A stretch of DNA of 64,000 nucleotides, taken from Clostridia bacterium. GTDB lineage: Bacteria; Bacillota; Clostridia; Oscillospirales; CAG-272. A program made the position numbers and the translations under genes. The notes under the pieces are model-generated. The model ran no database searches, was not told the DNA's origin, and worked only from the letters and a program-made list of their open reading frames with translations. Location of the stretch: contig JAGASS010000033.1 in assembly GCA_017621655.1 (NCBI GenBank), positions 1 to 64,000 on the forward strand, written 5' to 3'. Shown in pieces: positions 25,161 to 35,300 of this stretch. The stretch's first letter is position 1, and each line of letters begins with the position of its first letter.

Positions 25161-25694
25161 ATGTATATATGGGTAGCGGTTAACGTAGATGAGCAGGTGC
25201 GAGAGATCCGAAACAAGGCAGAAAGCTATATAAACGAACGGGAATTATCCTCTCCAACGTTTGCTCTACCGTTCCACATATCACTCAAAATTTCCTTTTA
25301 TATACAAGATGACAAGTTCAAAAATGTTGTTTCTGACTTGCGTGGATATTTCAAAACGTTAAAGCCGTTCACGATACTGACAAAAGGAATTGAACAGTCG
25401 GGAACGATCGTTTGGATAACAATGCAGGATAATACTGACCTTACTTGTATACATAAAAATCTTGACGATATGCTATACGAAAAACACGGAATAGAGCAGC
25501 ATCCGTTTGATAAATCTTTTCTGTTTCACACGTCTGTGTGCATAATGAATAATGAAGATCAGGCACGCCTTGCGTTCGATGCGACCAAAGACATAAATGT
25601 ACCAAAGGAGCTCAAAGCGGAATCGTTTATTATCGGCTGCTCTGAAAGCGGCAAAGCAGGAACCTTCAAAATGATCGAAGAAATAGTTGTATAG
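25161..25694 (+). CDS. 2H phosphoesterase superfamily protein (2'-5' RNA ligase-like)
   Basis: This 177-residue protein has the two HxS motifs of the 2H superfamily: HIS in PFHISLKISF near residue 38 and HTS in FLFHTSVCIM near residue 119. About 80 residues separate them and each sits at the end of a beta-strand as in the family fold. Members hydrolyse cyclic phosphodiesters in RNA or nucleotides (family knowledge); the substrate here is unknown. The start follows AAAGGTGTG. The gene stands alone, with a weak hairpin on its left and a stronger one on its right. Confidence 0.78.
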   Translation: MYIWVAVNVDEQVREIRNKAESYINERELSSPTFALPFHISLKISFYIQDDKFKNVVSDLRGYFKTLKPFTILTKGIEQSGTIVWITMQDNTDLTCIHKNLDDMLYEKHGIEQHPFDKSFLFHTSVCIMNNEDQARLAFDATKDINVPKELKAESFIIGCSESGKAGTFKMIEEIVV

Positions 25695-25724
25695 TATTTA
25701 GGGCAGGTTCCTATGATCTTACAA

Positions 25725-25760
25725 AATACCCCGACAGAAATTATAATCTGTTGGGGTATT
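25725..25760 (+). terminator. Hairpin after the 2H phosphoesterase gene
   Basis: AATACCCCGACAGA at 25725-25738 pairs with TCTGTTGGGGTATT at 25747-25760 through a 14-bp stem with one G-U pair. The T tail is poor. Confidence 0.65.
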
Positions 25761-25790
25761 GTCATTTGTGAAAACTGTATTTAGTTTGAT

Positions 25791-27059
25791 TTACAAGCTT
25801 TCGTACTCTGCGCCGAGGAGCGAATATAGCTGTGGGAAATAGCGCATTATCTGCCATACTGATATTCCGCCGAGAGAATATTTATCGACGAGGTCAAGCC
25901 GTGCCCGAACGCTTCTTGCGTTCTCGAACCAGACGACGTGCTCGACGCCGTTTTCATCGTAATAGTTGAAATACGGCGCTTGCGACTCCTCGTCGAACAT
26001 TATTGTCGCGCCCTTATCGTATGCAAGCTGAAACGCGGCGGTCGTAGAGAGTCCCTTTGCTTCGGTCTCGCCTTTGACGTAGGGAAGCGGCCAATCGTAT
26101 CCGTAATTCGGCACTCCAAGCAGTATTTTTTCGGGTGGGATAACACTAACGGCGTACCTAACGACCTCTTCTACGTTTCTTATCGGCGCGACGGCAAGAG
26201 GCGGTCCGAATTGATAGCCCCATTCGTAGGTCATAAGAATTACGTAATCGGCAACCTCGCCGATTCCTGCATAATCGTGTCCTTCGTAGAGAAGCCCGGG
26301 TTGAGTATCGGAGGTTTTAGGTGCGAGCGCGACGAATAACGGCAGACCCACCTCGTTCATCGCGGCTTTGAGTCGCGTCAAGAAGTTTACGTATCCCTCT
26401 CGGTCCTCGCGCGGAATAAACTCGAAGTCAATTTCGATTCCCTCGAAGCCCTTATTCTGCGCGGTATTTATAAGCTCCTCAATAAGTACGTCCTGGAGGT
26501 CTGTATCGTCGAAAAGATTTCCCGAAAGGGTGTTGTTGAATACGCCCTCGTCGGTCAGGGTTGATAGGAGCATTATCGGTGATACTCCGTAGCTTTTTGC
26601 TACCTCGATGATCCGTTCATCTTCAGGTACTATAAGAGTACCGTCGTCGCGGAAGCCGTAGGTAAACACCGTCAGGTAGCTTAAAAACGGCAGTGCTTTT
26701 CTTAGCTCGCTTTCTGTTATAAACGGGTATGCGTAGCCGTTTACCACTATCTCGTTTTCGCTCGGCTCTTCTATGTATAGCGTTTGCCCCGGGAATATCA
26801 GCGGATTTCCGTTCAGCGACGGATTGCTACGAAAAAGCGCGTTTACCGTCGTGCCGTTATCCTCTGCGATAGAATATAAAGTATCGCCCTCCTTTACCGT
26901 GTATGCCCTGCCGCTATTGTTTATCACAAGATCCTCGCCGATAACGAGATACCTTCCCTTTTTAATGCCGTTATCGGCTTCTATACGGCTTATCGGCACG
27001 TTGTACCTACGCGACAGGTTATATAGTGTGTCGTCTTTTTTTACTGTGTGTATTATCAT
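25791..27059 (-). CDS. LysM-GH18 peptidoglycan hydrolase (SleL/YaaH-like)
   Basis: The ATG at 27059 (MIIHTVKKDDTLYNLSRRYN) is chosen for its AAAGGAGG site. The protein is then about 422 residues. Two LysM domains come first (about 2-45 and 50-95, each beginning HTVKKDDTLY or YTVKEGDTLYSIAEDNG). They are followed by a GH18 domain with the catalytic-strand motif EGIEIDFEFI, where the second E is the proton donor. There is no signal peptide, which is typical of spore cortex-lytic SleL/YaaH enzymes loaded into spores (family knowledge). These are N-acetylglucosaminidases acting on cortex fragments. Its presence suggests a spore-forming ancestry. Confidence 0.88.
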   Translation of the reverse strand: MIIHTVKKDDTLYNLSRRYNVPISRIEADNGIKKGRYLVIGEDLVINNSGRAYTVKEGDTLYSIAEDNGTTVNALFRSNPSLNGNPLIFPGQTLYIEEPSENEIVVNGYAYPFITESELRKALPFLSYLTVFTYGFRDDGTLIVPEDERIIEVAKSYGVSPIMLLSTLTDEGVFNNTLSGNLFDDTDLQDVLIEELINTAQNKGFEGIEIDFEFIPREDREGYVNFLTRLKAAMNEVGLPLFVALAPKTSDTQPGLLYEGHDYAGIGEVADYVILMTYEWGYQFGPPLAVAPIRNVEEVVRYAVSVIPPEKILLGVPNYGYDWPLPYVKGETEAKGLSTTAAFQLAYDKGATIMFDEESQAPYFNYYDENGVEHVVWFENARSVRARLDLVDKYSLGGISVWQIMRYFPQLYSLLGAEYESL

Positions 27060-27209
27060 ATTATCCTCCTTTGGTTTCGATACAGTATATGATCGGAAGA
27101 TAATTGTGACAAAATGTAAAATTTCATTATTATATTGATTTATCGGAAATAATATGCTAAAATTATACTGTAATTTTGCATCATCGCGCATCATATACTG
27201 TTAGCGGTG

Positions 27210-27755
27210 ATGAAAATGAAAGCAAACGTAAAATATTATCTCTTTTACGCCGGAATTTTTTTGATCGGCGCGTCTATCTCGGCAGGATTGTTTTTTGCAT
27301 ACGAAGCGGAGCTTTTTCCTTGCAAGCAGATGAGCGTTTCGGAGAAGTTTTCTTTTTCCGAGCTTGTCGGACTTGCCTCGGCGATCCTTAAGCCGCTGAC
27401 GCTTCTCTTTCTTTCGGCATACACGCTCTATGCCTGTGCAGTCAGCAGCATAACGACGCTCTACGTCGGTGCGATATTCGGGCGTATGACTATACGCTAC
27501 TGCATGTCGGAGCACGTCGCATTTACGCACGGTGCGGCACTTATCATTACGCTCTTTGTCGGCGCTGTCTTCGTTATAATCTCAAAGGAAGCAACGTTAT
27601 TACGCGGTGCTATGAGGACGGTCTCGCCCGACCCTCAAAAAATGGTCAAGAATCCTTCTTGCGTCAATATGTTCAAGACCTATTTATCGACTGCGCTTAC
27701 TTCTATCGCGGTTTCCGTCGGTACATATCTGCTATTACTGTACTTCAAAATATAA
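27210..27755 (+). CDS. Multi-pass membrane protein of unknown function
   Basis: This protein of about 181 residues has four to five membrane segments (around 10-30, 53-73, 75-95, 108-125 and 158-178). GTG at 27207, ATG at 27210 and ATG at 27216 are all possible starts; no ribosome-binding site is clear. The loop between the last two segments carries SPDPQKMVKNPSCVN. I cannot name the family; the spacing is faintly like SpoIIM-type proteins, which I cannot support further. It runs divergently from the LysM-GH18 gene and precedes a YesL-like membrane gene 21 bases on, so the two are likely cotranscribed. Confidence 0.7.
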   Translation: MKMKANVKYYLFYAGIFLIGASISAGLFFAYEAELFPCKQMSVSEKFSFSELVGLASAILKPLTLLFLSAYTLYACAVSSITTLYVGAIFGRMTIRYCMSEHVAFTHGAALIITLFVGAVFVIISKEATLLRGAMRTVSPDPQKMVKNPSCVNMFKTYLSTALTSIAVSVGTYLLLLYFKI

Positions 27756-27776
27756 ACCTCAAAGGACGTCAAAAAA

Positions 27777-28814
27777 GTGGCACTTAATAACTCGAACAAA
27801 AAGAAAAAGCATATTCTTTACAATATGTTCAACCCTCGCGGCAACGGCAAGGGAATAACGAAGGAAGAAGCGGCAAAGCCGAAGACTATCGGCAGATTTT
27901 TCCGCTATTTCTCGACTAATTTCAATATGATGTTTGCCCTGAACATATTTGTTTTTCTCGGCAACTTCCCTATTCTCTTCGGGCTTTTCGCCTTGACGGG
28001 AAACTTGAACATAAACACGACTGCGCCTTCTTCTTCCCTTTTTGCCCCGATATACGGTGCGATAACCGCAGGTGAGGTAAATAATCCCGTTTCAGCCGCG
28101 CTTATGGGTGTTCACGGCGTACAGACGCAGGTCTCGATGATGACTCCTCTAACAAAGGTGTTCTTCGCCCTTACTCTTCTTGCGGTCTTCACTTTTGGAA
28201 TAGTAAACGCTTGTATTGCATACGTTATGAGAAACATCGTTAAGGGTGATTCCACGACGCTCATTTCCGACATCAAATACTGCATTAAGCGCAACTGGAA
28301 GCAGGCGCTTCTTCTCGGTATTATCGATATCGTTATGATCGCGGTCATCGCCTACGACGTTATGTTCTTCTTCCTTAGCGGCTCGGGCATAGTTGCAAGC
28401 TTCCTGTTTGGCATGATGCTTATCGTCGCGATGCTCTATATCATGATGAGAAACTATATGTATATTCTTCTTGTCACGTTTGACCTGCCGATCAGAAAAA
28501 TACTCAAGAATTCCTTTATATTTGCGCTTCTCGGCTTCAAGCGAAACATCGTCGCTTTCCTCGGCGGTGCGCTCGTTTGGGTGCTTGACTATTTGATAAT
28601 GACGGTCATGTTCCCCATAGGTCTTGTTCTTCCTGTAATATTCTTGGTATCTCTTACGACGTTTATGGGAATATACGCCGCTTATCCGAAGATAAAGGAA
28701 GTTATGATCGATCCTTATTACGTCAGTGATGACGTAGGCGCTAAGGAACGCACAGAAGACGGCGATGACGAGGAAAAGGAGCTTCCCGAGCCGATATTCA
28801 AAGACAGAGGTTAA
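27777..28814 (+). CDS. YesL/DUF624-like membrane protein
   Basis: This 345-residue protein starts at GTG 27777 behind AAAGGA. After a basic N-terminus (NNSNKKKKHILYNMFNPRG) there are six membrane segments. The pattern FNMMFALNIFVFLGNFPI, a small loop, VNACIAYVMRNIVKGD and IKRNWKQALLLGIIDI matches DUF624 proteins such as YesL. These often accompany carbohydrate transport or polysaccharide-degradation genes but have no proven function (family knowledge). An acidic cytoplasmic tail ends the protein. Nearby genes do not show a sugar-transport role here. Confidence 0.78.
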   Translation: MALNNSNKKKKHILYNMFNPRGNGKGITKEEAAKPKTIGRFFRYFSTNFNMMFALNIFVFLGNFPILFGLFALTGNLNINTTAPSSSLFAPIYGAITAGEVNNPVSAALMGVHGVQTQVSMMTPLTKVFFALTLLAVFTFGIVNACIAYVMRNIVKGDSTTLISDIKYCIKRNWKQALLLGIIDIVMIAVIAYDVMFFFLSGSGIVASFLFGMMLIVAMLYIMMRNYMYILLVTFDLPIRKILKNSFIFALLGFKRNIVAFLGGALVWVLDYLIMTVMFPIGLVLPVIFLVSLTTFMGIYAAYPKIKEVMIDPYYVSDDVGAKERTEDGDDEEKELPEPIFKDRG

Positions 28815-28817
28815 AAT

Positions 28818-28849
28818 AATGCCGTATCGCCTTTTTGCGATACGGCATT
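28818..28849 (+). terminator. Hairpin just before the pseudouridine synthase ribosome-binding site
   Basis: AATGCCGTATCGC and GCGATACGGCATT form a perfect 13-bp stem around a 6-base T-rich loop. It is followed after one or two bases by GGAG and the ATG at 28861. The T tail is almost absent, so it may be a stability or attenuation element rather than a full terminator. Confidence 0.55.
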
Positions 28850-28860
28850 TGGAGATTTAT

Positions 28861-29844
28861 ATGAAAATTCTCGAAATCGGAAAAAACGACGCAGGTCAGC
28901 GCCTTGACAAGTTTTTAAGCAAGGCGGTAAAAAACATGCCGCCATCGCTTATGTACAAATCGATAAGAACGAAAAAGATCAAGGTAAACCGCAAGCGCGC
29001 CGAGATAAGTCAGATGCTGAACGAGGGCGACACCGTTCAGCTTTTTCTGCCGGACGAGCTGTTCAATACCGAAAGTAATATTGAAAGCACACTTTCTCAT
29101 ATTACGCCTATCTTCGGCATAGTTTACGAGGATGACAACATCATCCTTTGCGACAAGCCATCCGGGCTTTCGGTCCACTCCGACGAAGACAACGATACAA
29201 ACAATCTGATTACTCAAGTTCAGGCGTATCTATATAAAAAAGGAGAATACGATCCATCGTCCGAGCAGTCGTTTGCCCCTGCGCTCTGCAACCGAATCGA
29301 CCGCAATACCGCAGGAATCGTTATTGCTGCGAAGAATGCCGAGGCACTGCGCGAAATGAACGCGGTCATCAAGGAGCGCAAGCTTATAAAAAAGTATCTT
29401 TGCGCCGTAAACGGAATCCCCGAAAGAAAAAACGAAACGCTCAAGGGCTATCTTATCAAAAACTCAAACACCAATACCGTCAACGTCTTTTCAACCTACC
29501 GCAAAGGCGCAAAGGAGATCGTCACGCGCTATAAGGTGCTTGCGTCAAAGGACGGTGTCTCGCTTCTTGAGGTCGAGCTTCTGACGGGTAGAACTCATCA
29601 GATAAGAGCACATCTTTCCTCGATAGGTCACCCTCTTGTCGGCGACGGAAAATACGGCGTCAACCGCGATGCAAAGCGCGGCGGATACAAATATCAGGCG
29701 CTTTGCTCCTACTATCTCGAATTTGATACAGACGGATTCTTCTCGTATCTTAACGGACGTGCCTTCACCGTCAAAAAGGAAAGCGTTTATTTCCTTTCCC
29801 TCTTCGACGGTGTCAAGCTCCCGATTTTCGGGGGTAAAAAATGA
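28861..29844 (+). CDS. RluA-family 23S rRNA pseudouridine synthase
   Basis: The start at 28861 (MKILEIGKNDAGQRLDKFLS) follows GGAG and opens an S4 RNA-binding domain (residues about 10-65). The protein is about 327 residues. The catalytic motif CNRIDRNTAGIVIAAK near residue 145 holds the essential aspartate. LTGRTHQIRAHLSSIGHPLVGD near residue 242 is the second family motif. It isomerises uridines in rRNA, and RluC/RluD-type specificity is likely but not readable. Its end overlaps the lnt start by four bases (ATGA), so the two are coupled. Confidence 0.92.
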   Translation: MKILEIGKNDAGQRLDKFLSKAVKNMPPSLMYKSIRTKKIKVNRKRAEISQMLNEGDTVQLFLPDELFNTESNIESTLSHITPIFGIVYEDDNIILCDKPSGLSVHSDEDNDTNNLITQVQAYLYKKGEYDPSSEQSFAPALCNRIDRNTAGIVIAAKNAEALREMNAVIKERKLIKKYLCAVNGIPERKNETLKGYLIKNSNTNTVNVFSTYRKGAKEIVTRYKVLASKDGVSLLEVELLTGRTHQIRAHLSSIGHPLVGDGKYGVNRDAKRGGYKYQALCSYYLEFDTDGFFSYLNGRAFTVKKESVYFLSLFDGVKLPIFGGKK

Positions 29845-31379
29845 GTTATCTTATAATGCTCATCTGCGGCGTTCTTACCGCAATGCCGTATATATTCGAT
29901 TTTCTCTTTTTTCTGCCGTATTTCACGCTCGCACCGCTATTTATAATTGCGCTGAAAAAGAAGAGCGCGTACCGTCACGGGCTTGTATTTTCGCTCGGAT
30001 ATTTCGGTGTCGTTTATCACTGGTTCTGCTACCTTTACCCAATGGATTTCGCGGGGCTGAACGCCGTCGGAAGTGTTGCGGTGATCATAACGGCAGTCGT
30101 CGGAATGTCTCTTCTGCAGGGCGTCGGAACGGCTTTTGTGCCGATGATATTCCGATATGCGGTCAAGAACAGACACCCGCTTTTTGCGCCGTTTGCGGCG
30201 GCATCGCTTTGGGTCATAGCCGAATGGGGACAGAATTTTTTCTGGTTCGGTGTTCCGTGGGCGCGGCTTGCCGTCGGTCAGCATAAGATGCTTCCAATCG
30301 TGCAGAGTGCTTCCCTTATCGGTGCGCTCGGTGTCAGCTTTATTATCGTGCTTATAAGCGGATTTATTGCGCTTGCGATCTTGAACAAAGAGAAGATAAA
30401 ACGCGTTCGCGTTTACGCGCTCGTCGCGTCGCTCATATTCGTATGTAATCTTCTTCTCGGAACAGTGCTTCTGAATATCAAAAACGAGCCGAAAAACAGC
30501 TTCCACGCTGCCGCCATTCAAAGCAACATCGGTTCAACTGATAAATGGGCTGACGACTCGGTCTACAATTCCCTTTCGGTCTGCGAAAAGCTGACGCGCG
30601 AAGCGGTCAAGAAAAACGGCGCAAAGCTCGTCGTTCTCCCCGAAACGGTGCTTATCTGCGACCTGACGTACGAATCGTCACTTATTATGCGTCTGAAGGA
30701 GCTTTCGCGCGAGGTCAACGCTTATATCGCGGTCGGCGCGTTTTATTCAGAGGGCGACAAAACGTATAATTCAATGTATCTCTTCACGCCTGACGGTCGG
30801 CTTCTTAATACGGTATATTCAAAGTGTCACCTCGTTCCGTTCGGAGAGTATCTGCCGATGCCGAAGGTCATGAATGCACTTCTTCCCCATCTTACCGACA
30901 TCAATATGCTGAGCGATCCTCTGACAGCGGGAAAGGGTCCTATGATCTTTAAGACTGAGCTGGGAGATATAGGAACTCTCATCTGCTTCGACTCGATCTA
31001 CGAATCGCTTACGCTTTCTACAGTACGCGAGGGCGCGGAGATCATAATACTCGGCACAAACGACTCCTGGTATAAGGATTCCGCCGCTGTTTATCAGCAC
31101 AACGGACACGCGGTCCTTCGCGCAATCGAAAGCGGACGTTACGTTGTCCGTTCCGCAAACACAGGCGTTTCCTCTGTTATAACCGATAAGGGCAAGATCA
31201 TCTCGCTTCTCGGTCCTCTTAAAACGGGATACGTAACGGCAAACGTCAACACTTATTCGGAAAGAACGGTATACTCTTATATTGGAAACACCGTCGTTTA
31301 CCTGTCAATTTCATATATAATTTTCCTTTTCGGATATAAAATTATCGAAAATCGAAGAAAAGCATTGAAAACCGAATAA
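29841..31379 (+). CDS. lnt: Apolipoprotein N-acyltransferase
   Basis: This 512-residue protein has an N-terminal half with six to seven membrane segments, including the conserved FFWFGVPWARLAVGQHK and a Q-S-A-x-x-x-G stretch. An extracytoplasmic nitrilase domain follows, and a final membrane segment closes the protein. The catalytic triad is visible as E in VVLPETV, K in YSKCHLVPFGEYLP and C in TLICFDSIYES. Lnt N-acylates the lipid-modified cysteine of lipoproteins. It is classically a Gram-negative and actinobacterial enzyme but is reported in some Clostridia-like genomes (family knowledge). The window encodes at least two lipoproteins that could be substrates. Confidence 0.9.
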   Translation: MSYLIMLICGVLTAMPYIFDFLFFLPYFTLAPLFIIALKKKSAYRHGLVFSLGYFGVVYHWFCYLYPMDFAGLNAVGSVAVIITAVVGMSLLQGVGTAFVPMIFRYAVKNRHPLFAPFAAASLWVIAEWGQNFFWFGVPWARLAVGQHKMLPIVQSASLIGALGVSFIIVLISGFIALAILNKEKIKRVRVYALVASLIFVCNLLLGTVLLNIKNEPKNSFHAAAIQSNIGSTDKWADDSVYNSLSVCEKLTREAVKKNGAKLVVLPETVLICDLTYESSLIMRLKELSREVNAYIAVGAFYSEGDKTYNSMYLFTPDGRLLNTVYSKCHLVPFGEYLPMPKVMNALLPHLTDINMLSDPLTAGKGPMIFKTELGDIGTLICFDSIYESLTLSTVREGAEIIILGTNDSWYKDSAAVYQHNGHAVLRAIESGRYVVRSANTGVSSVITDKGKIISLLGPLKTGYVTANVNTYSERTVYSYIGNTVVYLSISYIIFLFGYKIIENRRKALKTE

Positions 31380-31422
31380 TTTTATTGTATAATAAAAGCA
31401 CCAAAATACAGGAGGAAACAAA

Positions 31423-32019
31423 ATGAAAAAGTTTCTCAAGAATTCAAACAGCGGCATAATCAGTCTAATAGAGATCATCGTCGGTGTGCTTCTGCTTATC
31501 AATCACAACGCAGTTATTTCCTATTTCATGATAATCGCAGGTGCGATACTCGCAGTTTCGGGCGTAGTTTCACTTATAAAGTACTTTATCGCGAAGCCCG
31601 ATGAAGCAAAAAGAGGCAGTCTTACAGGCGCGCTCGTTTCCCTTTCGATCGGTATTTTCCTTATAGTATGTAACAGCTTCATACACGAGCTTGTTCACTA
31701 TGTAACGCTCATCATCGGTGCTGCTATCCTTTATATGGGATACCAGAAGCTTGAAAACGCAGTTGAAAAGATCAGAAAGAAGCAGTTCTTCCTCGTTTCT
31801 CTTGTCAGCGCGCTTATCACTATCGTTATTGCAGCGCTTGTAATATTCAAGGTCGTTGAGGCGATCGTATGGATATTCATCGGCGTAGCGCTCATCGTTG
31901 AAGCAGCTATCGACCTTGCCGACATGATAGTTGGCGCGGTCAAGGGCAAGAAGGACGAAAAGAACGATAACGTGATCGAAGCTACAGCTGAAGAAAACAA
32001 AGCTCCCTCCGAAGAATAA
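31423..32019 (+). CDS. DUF308-family membrane protein
   Basis: This 198-residue protein is built from paired membrane helices (about 15-32, 35-55, 67-84, 88-106, 123-141 and 145-165), each pair with the IIVGVLLLINHNA or SIGIFLIVC pattern of DUF308/HdeD-type proteins. A charged C-terminal tail of about 30 residues (GKKDEKNDNVIEATAEENKA) lies in the cytoplasm. Function is unknown; some relatives help acid resistance (family knowledge). The start follows AGGAGG, 43 bases after lnt, and the gene ends at a strong terminator. Confidence 0.78.
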   Translation: MKKFLKNSNSGIISLIEIIVGVLLLINHNAVISYFMIIAGAILAVSGVVSLIKYFIAKPDEAKRGSLTGALVSLSIGIFLIVCNSFIHELVHYVTLIIGAAILYMGYQKLENAVEKIRKKQFFLVSLVSALITIVIAALVIFKVVEAIVWIFIGVALIVEAAIDLADMIVGAVKGKKDEKNDNVIEATAEENKAPSEE

Positions 32020-32028
32020 TCCAAACTA

Positions 32029-32060
32029 AAACAGCCGCGATCGCGGCTGTTTTTTATTTT
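32029..32060 (+). terminator. Terminator of the rluA-lnt-DUF308 unit
   Basis: AACAGCCGC, loop GATC, GCGGCTGTT followed by a run of six T. Confidence 0.88.
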
Positions 32061-32147
32061 CCCTCAAAACAAGAAGCGGTGCTGTAAAAATTTTGAAACA
32101 TTTGCAATATATTATTAATAATTATCTATAAATTTAAAAGAATTCTC

Positions 32148-32176
32148 TTGACATTTTGTACAAAATATGCGATAAT
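32148..32176 (+). promoter_or_regulatory. Promoter of the giant secreted protein
   Basis: TTGACA at 32148-32153, a 17-base spacer and GATAAT at 32171-32176. A second TTGACA begins six bases later, so a tandem promoter is possible. Confidence 0.65.
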
Positions 32177-32182
32177 ATCGTT

Positions 32183-32349
32183 GACATTTGATCAATTTCT
32201 TAAAATAGACGGGCAAAACCCGTCTTGTCGTGTTTGCTATAATCTTCCGAGCGCGAAAAAAGGGATTGGGGACCCCGATTTTCGGGCGAGGATGAATATA
32301 GAATTTTTCATGAAAAATTAAAAAATATTTGAAAGGAGAAAAAATTTTT
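32183..32349 (+). promoter_or_regulatory. Structured 5' leader of the secreted protein gene
   Basis: The leader of about 165 bases holds a GACGGG/CCCGTC hairpin near 32207-32224, then a G-rich segment with CCCGA/TCGGG around three T near 32275-32287. An AT-rich stretch and the ribosome-binding site GAAAGGAG follow. I considered a cyclic-di-GMP riboswitch because of a GGGCAAAACCC element, but the rest does not fit. Function is unknown. Confidence 0.4.
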
Positions 32350-35300
32350 ATGAAAAAACGCGCATTATCTCTTCTCTTAGCGTGTTTCATGGTAGTGTCC
32401 ACCTTCATAATCTCTCGTCCCGTTGTAGACGTACACGCGGTTGAGTACTATGAAGACGTTAACCAGTGGACGCTTCCTATGGACTGGTCTACGGGACTTA
32501 AGAGCCAGAATCCCAGCGCAGATCTTTACACCCACGATATGGGATTCAACTATGCAGAGATGGCAGATAAACCCTGGAAGTTTGCCTTCTACACTGACGT
32601 AGATGCAGGCACGGCTTACGTTGCTGAATCCACCGTTGCTGCAGATACGATTACAACCAACCCGGCTGTAAGCGGAAAAGGAAAGGGTCCGGCACCGTTC
32701 ATCGAAACCTTAAACAACAGATGGATATTTGTTGGAACAACGAATTACACAAACTGGTACGTATGTTCTACGGGACGTTGGCAGGATCCTTCTATTGCAA
32801 AGGGTGATAACTCCACTTACATGAAGTTCACCCACTACAATAAGTCCTATACTCCTGCAGTAGTATTTATCGCTCCTCAGGACGGTACTTATTCCTTCAG
32901 CGAGCTTGTTACCGGAGTAACCTTTACCGGTACAAACGGCGATGCTGCAACCCTGACTGCAACAGTTAGAAAGAACGGCGAGGTCATCGCTACCTTCTCC
33001 CCCACCTCCGATAACGCGTCTAAGACACTTACCGGAACGGTTGAACTCAAGAAGAACGAAGAGCTTGCCTTCGTATTCTCTCAGGACGTAAATAACTTTG
33101 TTGCATACGGTGCAGCAGATAAGACGCCCGTTCAGTTTAACCTTGGTACGACCGTCGTAAAGAGAATCGGCGATCTTACCACTTACCCCACTTATGAACT
33201 CCCCATGAACTGGCTTAACAGTACCGATACCGATGCTAACGGCTGGTCTACTACCAGACAGGGCGAATGGTTCCTTACTCATTCGAACAACCTTGACGGT
33301 ACTCCTTCTACGAGTCTTCGCTCTGATTGGACTACCGGAAGTGCACCCACCACTGTTCCGAGACCTTGGTTCGAAGGCGGCAAAAACGTTACAAGAACAA
33401 GCTGGTACATCAACCCTGAAAACCGTTGGGGTGGAACGACGATCTTTAATTCCGGCGTAGAAGGCGAGTATTTCCTTGTTATTCCTTCTGCGTCCTACAA
33501 TCCTTCGATCGTATTTACAGCTCCGTCAAACGGTGAGTATGAATTCAGCGCACTGTTTAACGGCGTAGAAGGCAAAATGGTAGACGCTAACAGCGTTGCT
33601 ATTGAGGTTCTTGCTACCGCTACCGTGCTTGACAATCAGCTCGATTCCTGCACAGTTAAAGAGGGCAGTCTCAACGGTTCGCTTGAAGGCACTGTTGTGC
33701 TCAAAGCAGGTCAGAAGCTTGTATTCACCTTCGATCTGACTACTTCTGCTGCTGTAGTGAATCACCAGGACTTCCTGCATATGACGGGTGCAACGGTAGA
33801 GAAGATCGGTGGTATTCCGGAAGATTACGCAACTGACGTAGAGCTTCCCATCATCTTCGATAAGAACGTTGCTTACACTCATACCGATAAGTTCGGTATG
33901 CTCGAGCTTCACGGATACAGAACCGGCGTTGGTATCTATGACGATACTATTAAGTTCGAGGTTCTTGATGACGGAAGATTTGTCGCTTGGGATACCGATA
34001 TCCGTCGTCCTGCATCCGGCGACTGGACAGCAGTATGGACCGGTACCGTAGACGGTAATCTGACCGGAATAGGCGGTCATTACAACAACTCTACGGTTCA
34101 GAGAATTGAAGGTTCCGCTTTCGAGTTTACTGCTCCGTACACCGGTGAGTTTAAGATCTCCGTAGGTTGTACTGCCGGCTGGTTCACCTCTCGCTTGAGC
34201 TACGCTAAGTATATGCTCAAGGATGCAGAAGGCAACATTCTCGATGAGGTAACGAACGAGGATGCTACCAGTTCTGACAGACTTGTCCCCAGAGTTGTTG
34301 AGGCAACTGTTGAACTCACAAAGGGAGAAAAAATTTACTTCATCCGTGAGACTATAGACAACCCCGACAATGCTAACATTAACCTTTCCTGCGAGGGTAG
34401 CATTACCCTTTCGATCATCGCTCTTGACCACAACTGTTCGGCTGATACCGTCACCTACCATCCTGCTGCTTCTGCAAGCTGTGCTGACGGTAACATCGAA
34501 TACTGGGCATGTCCTTGCGGCATCAACTACGCTGATGCTAACGCTACTACCGAGCTTCTCGGTGCTACCGTAATTCCCGGTACCGGTCACATCGCTTCCG
34601 ATAAGTACGAGAACGATGCTACCCATCACTGGAATCTCTGCGCAGGAGGATGCGGTCTTGTCATGGACAAGGAAGCACACAGCTTCGGCTACGACGGCAA
34701 GTGTACCGATTGCGGTTACGCTTGTAAGCACGAGGAAGACGGCGGCGTGATCAGCACTCCTAACTGTATATTCCCCGGTGTCTGCTCTATATGTAATTCC
34801 GCAGTTAAGCCCACCGACTCGAATAACCACGTTCTTGGCGATTCGGAAGTCGCTTACTACTCAAACGGCAACGGTACTCATAAGAAGGTTACCGTATGCT
34901 GTAAGGCAGAGCTTGCTGTAGATGAGAAGTGTGTATTCGGCGCTGACAACGTATGTGACAAGTGCGGATACGAAAGCGCAGTTCACAGCGACGTTGAAGA
35001 CGCATTTGATAACGCATTTAACGGCGGAAACAACGACGTTAACGTTACCGGTCCGAACGATTCTCTCCTCGACTACGTAACTAAGGTTACGGGAACCGAC
35101 GTTGAGGGCGTTCAGTACGCACACTTCAACATTCATCACGTTGACGGCAAGGTAACTCTCCGTCACCACTTCATCATCACTGCTGACAGCTATGCTATCA
35201 CCCTTAACGGTAAGGCAGTAACTCTTACTAACGTTGAAGGCACCAATATCTGGTACTTCGATACTACTCCCGTAGTTGGCAAGTACGACGTTGCTGATAA

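Noticed and set aside
32200-32300. Cyclic-di-GMP riboswitch in the secreted protein leader
   Set aside because: A GGGCAAAACCC element is present, but the flanking conserved segments and second stem of the known class are not.
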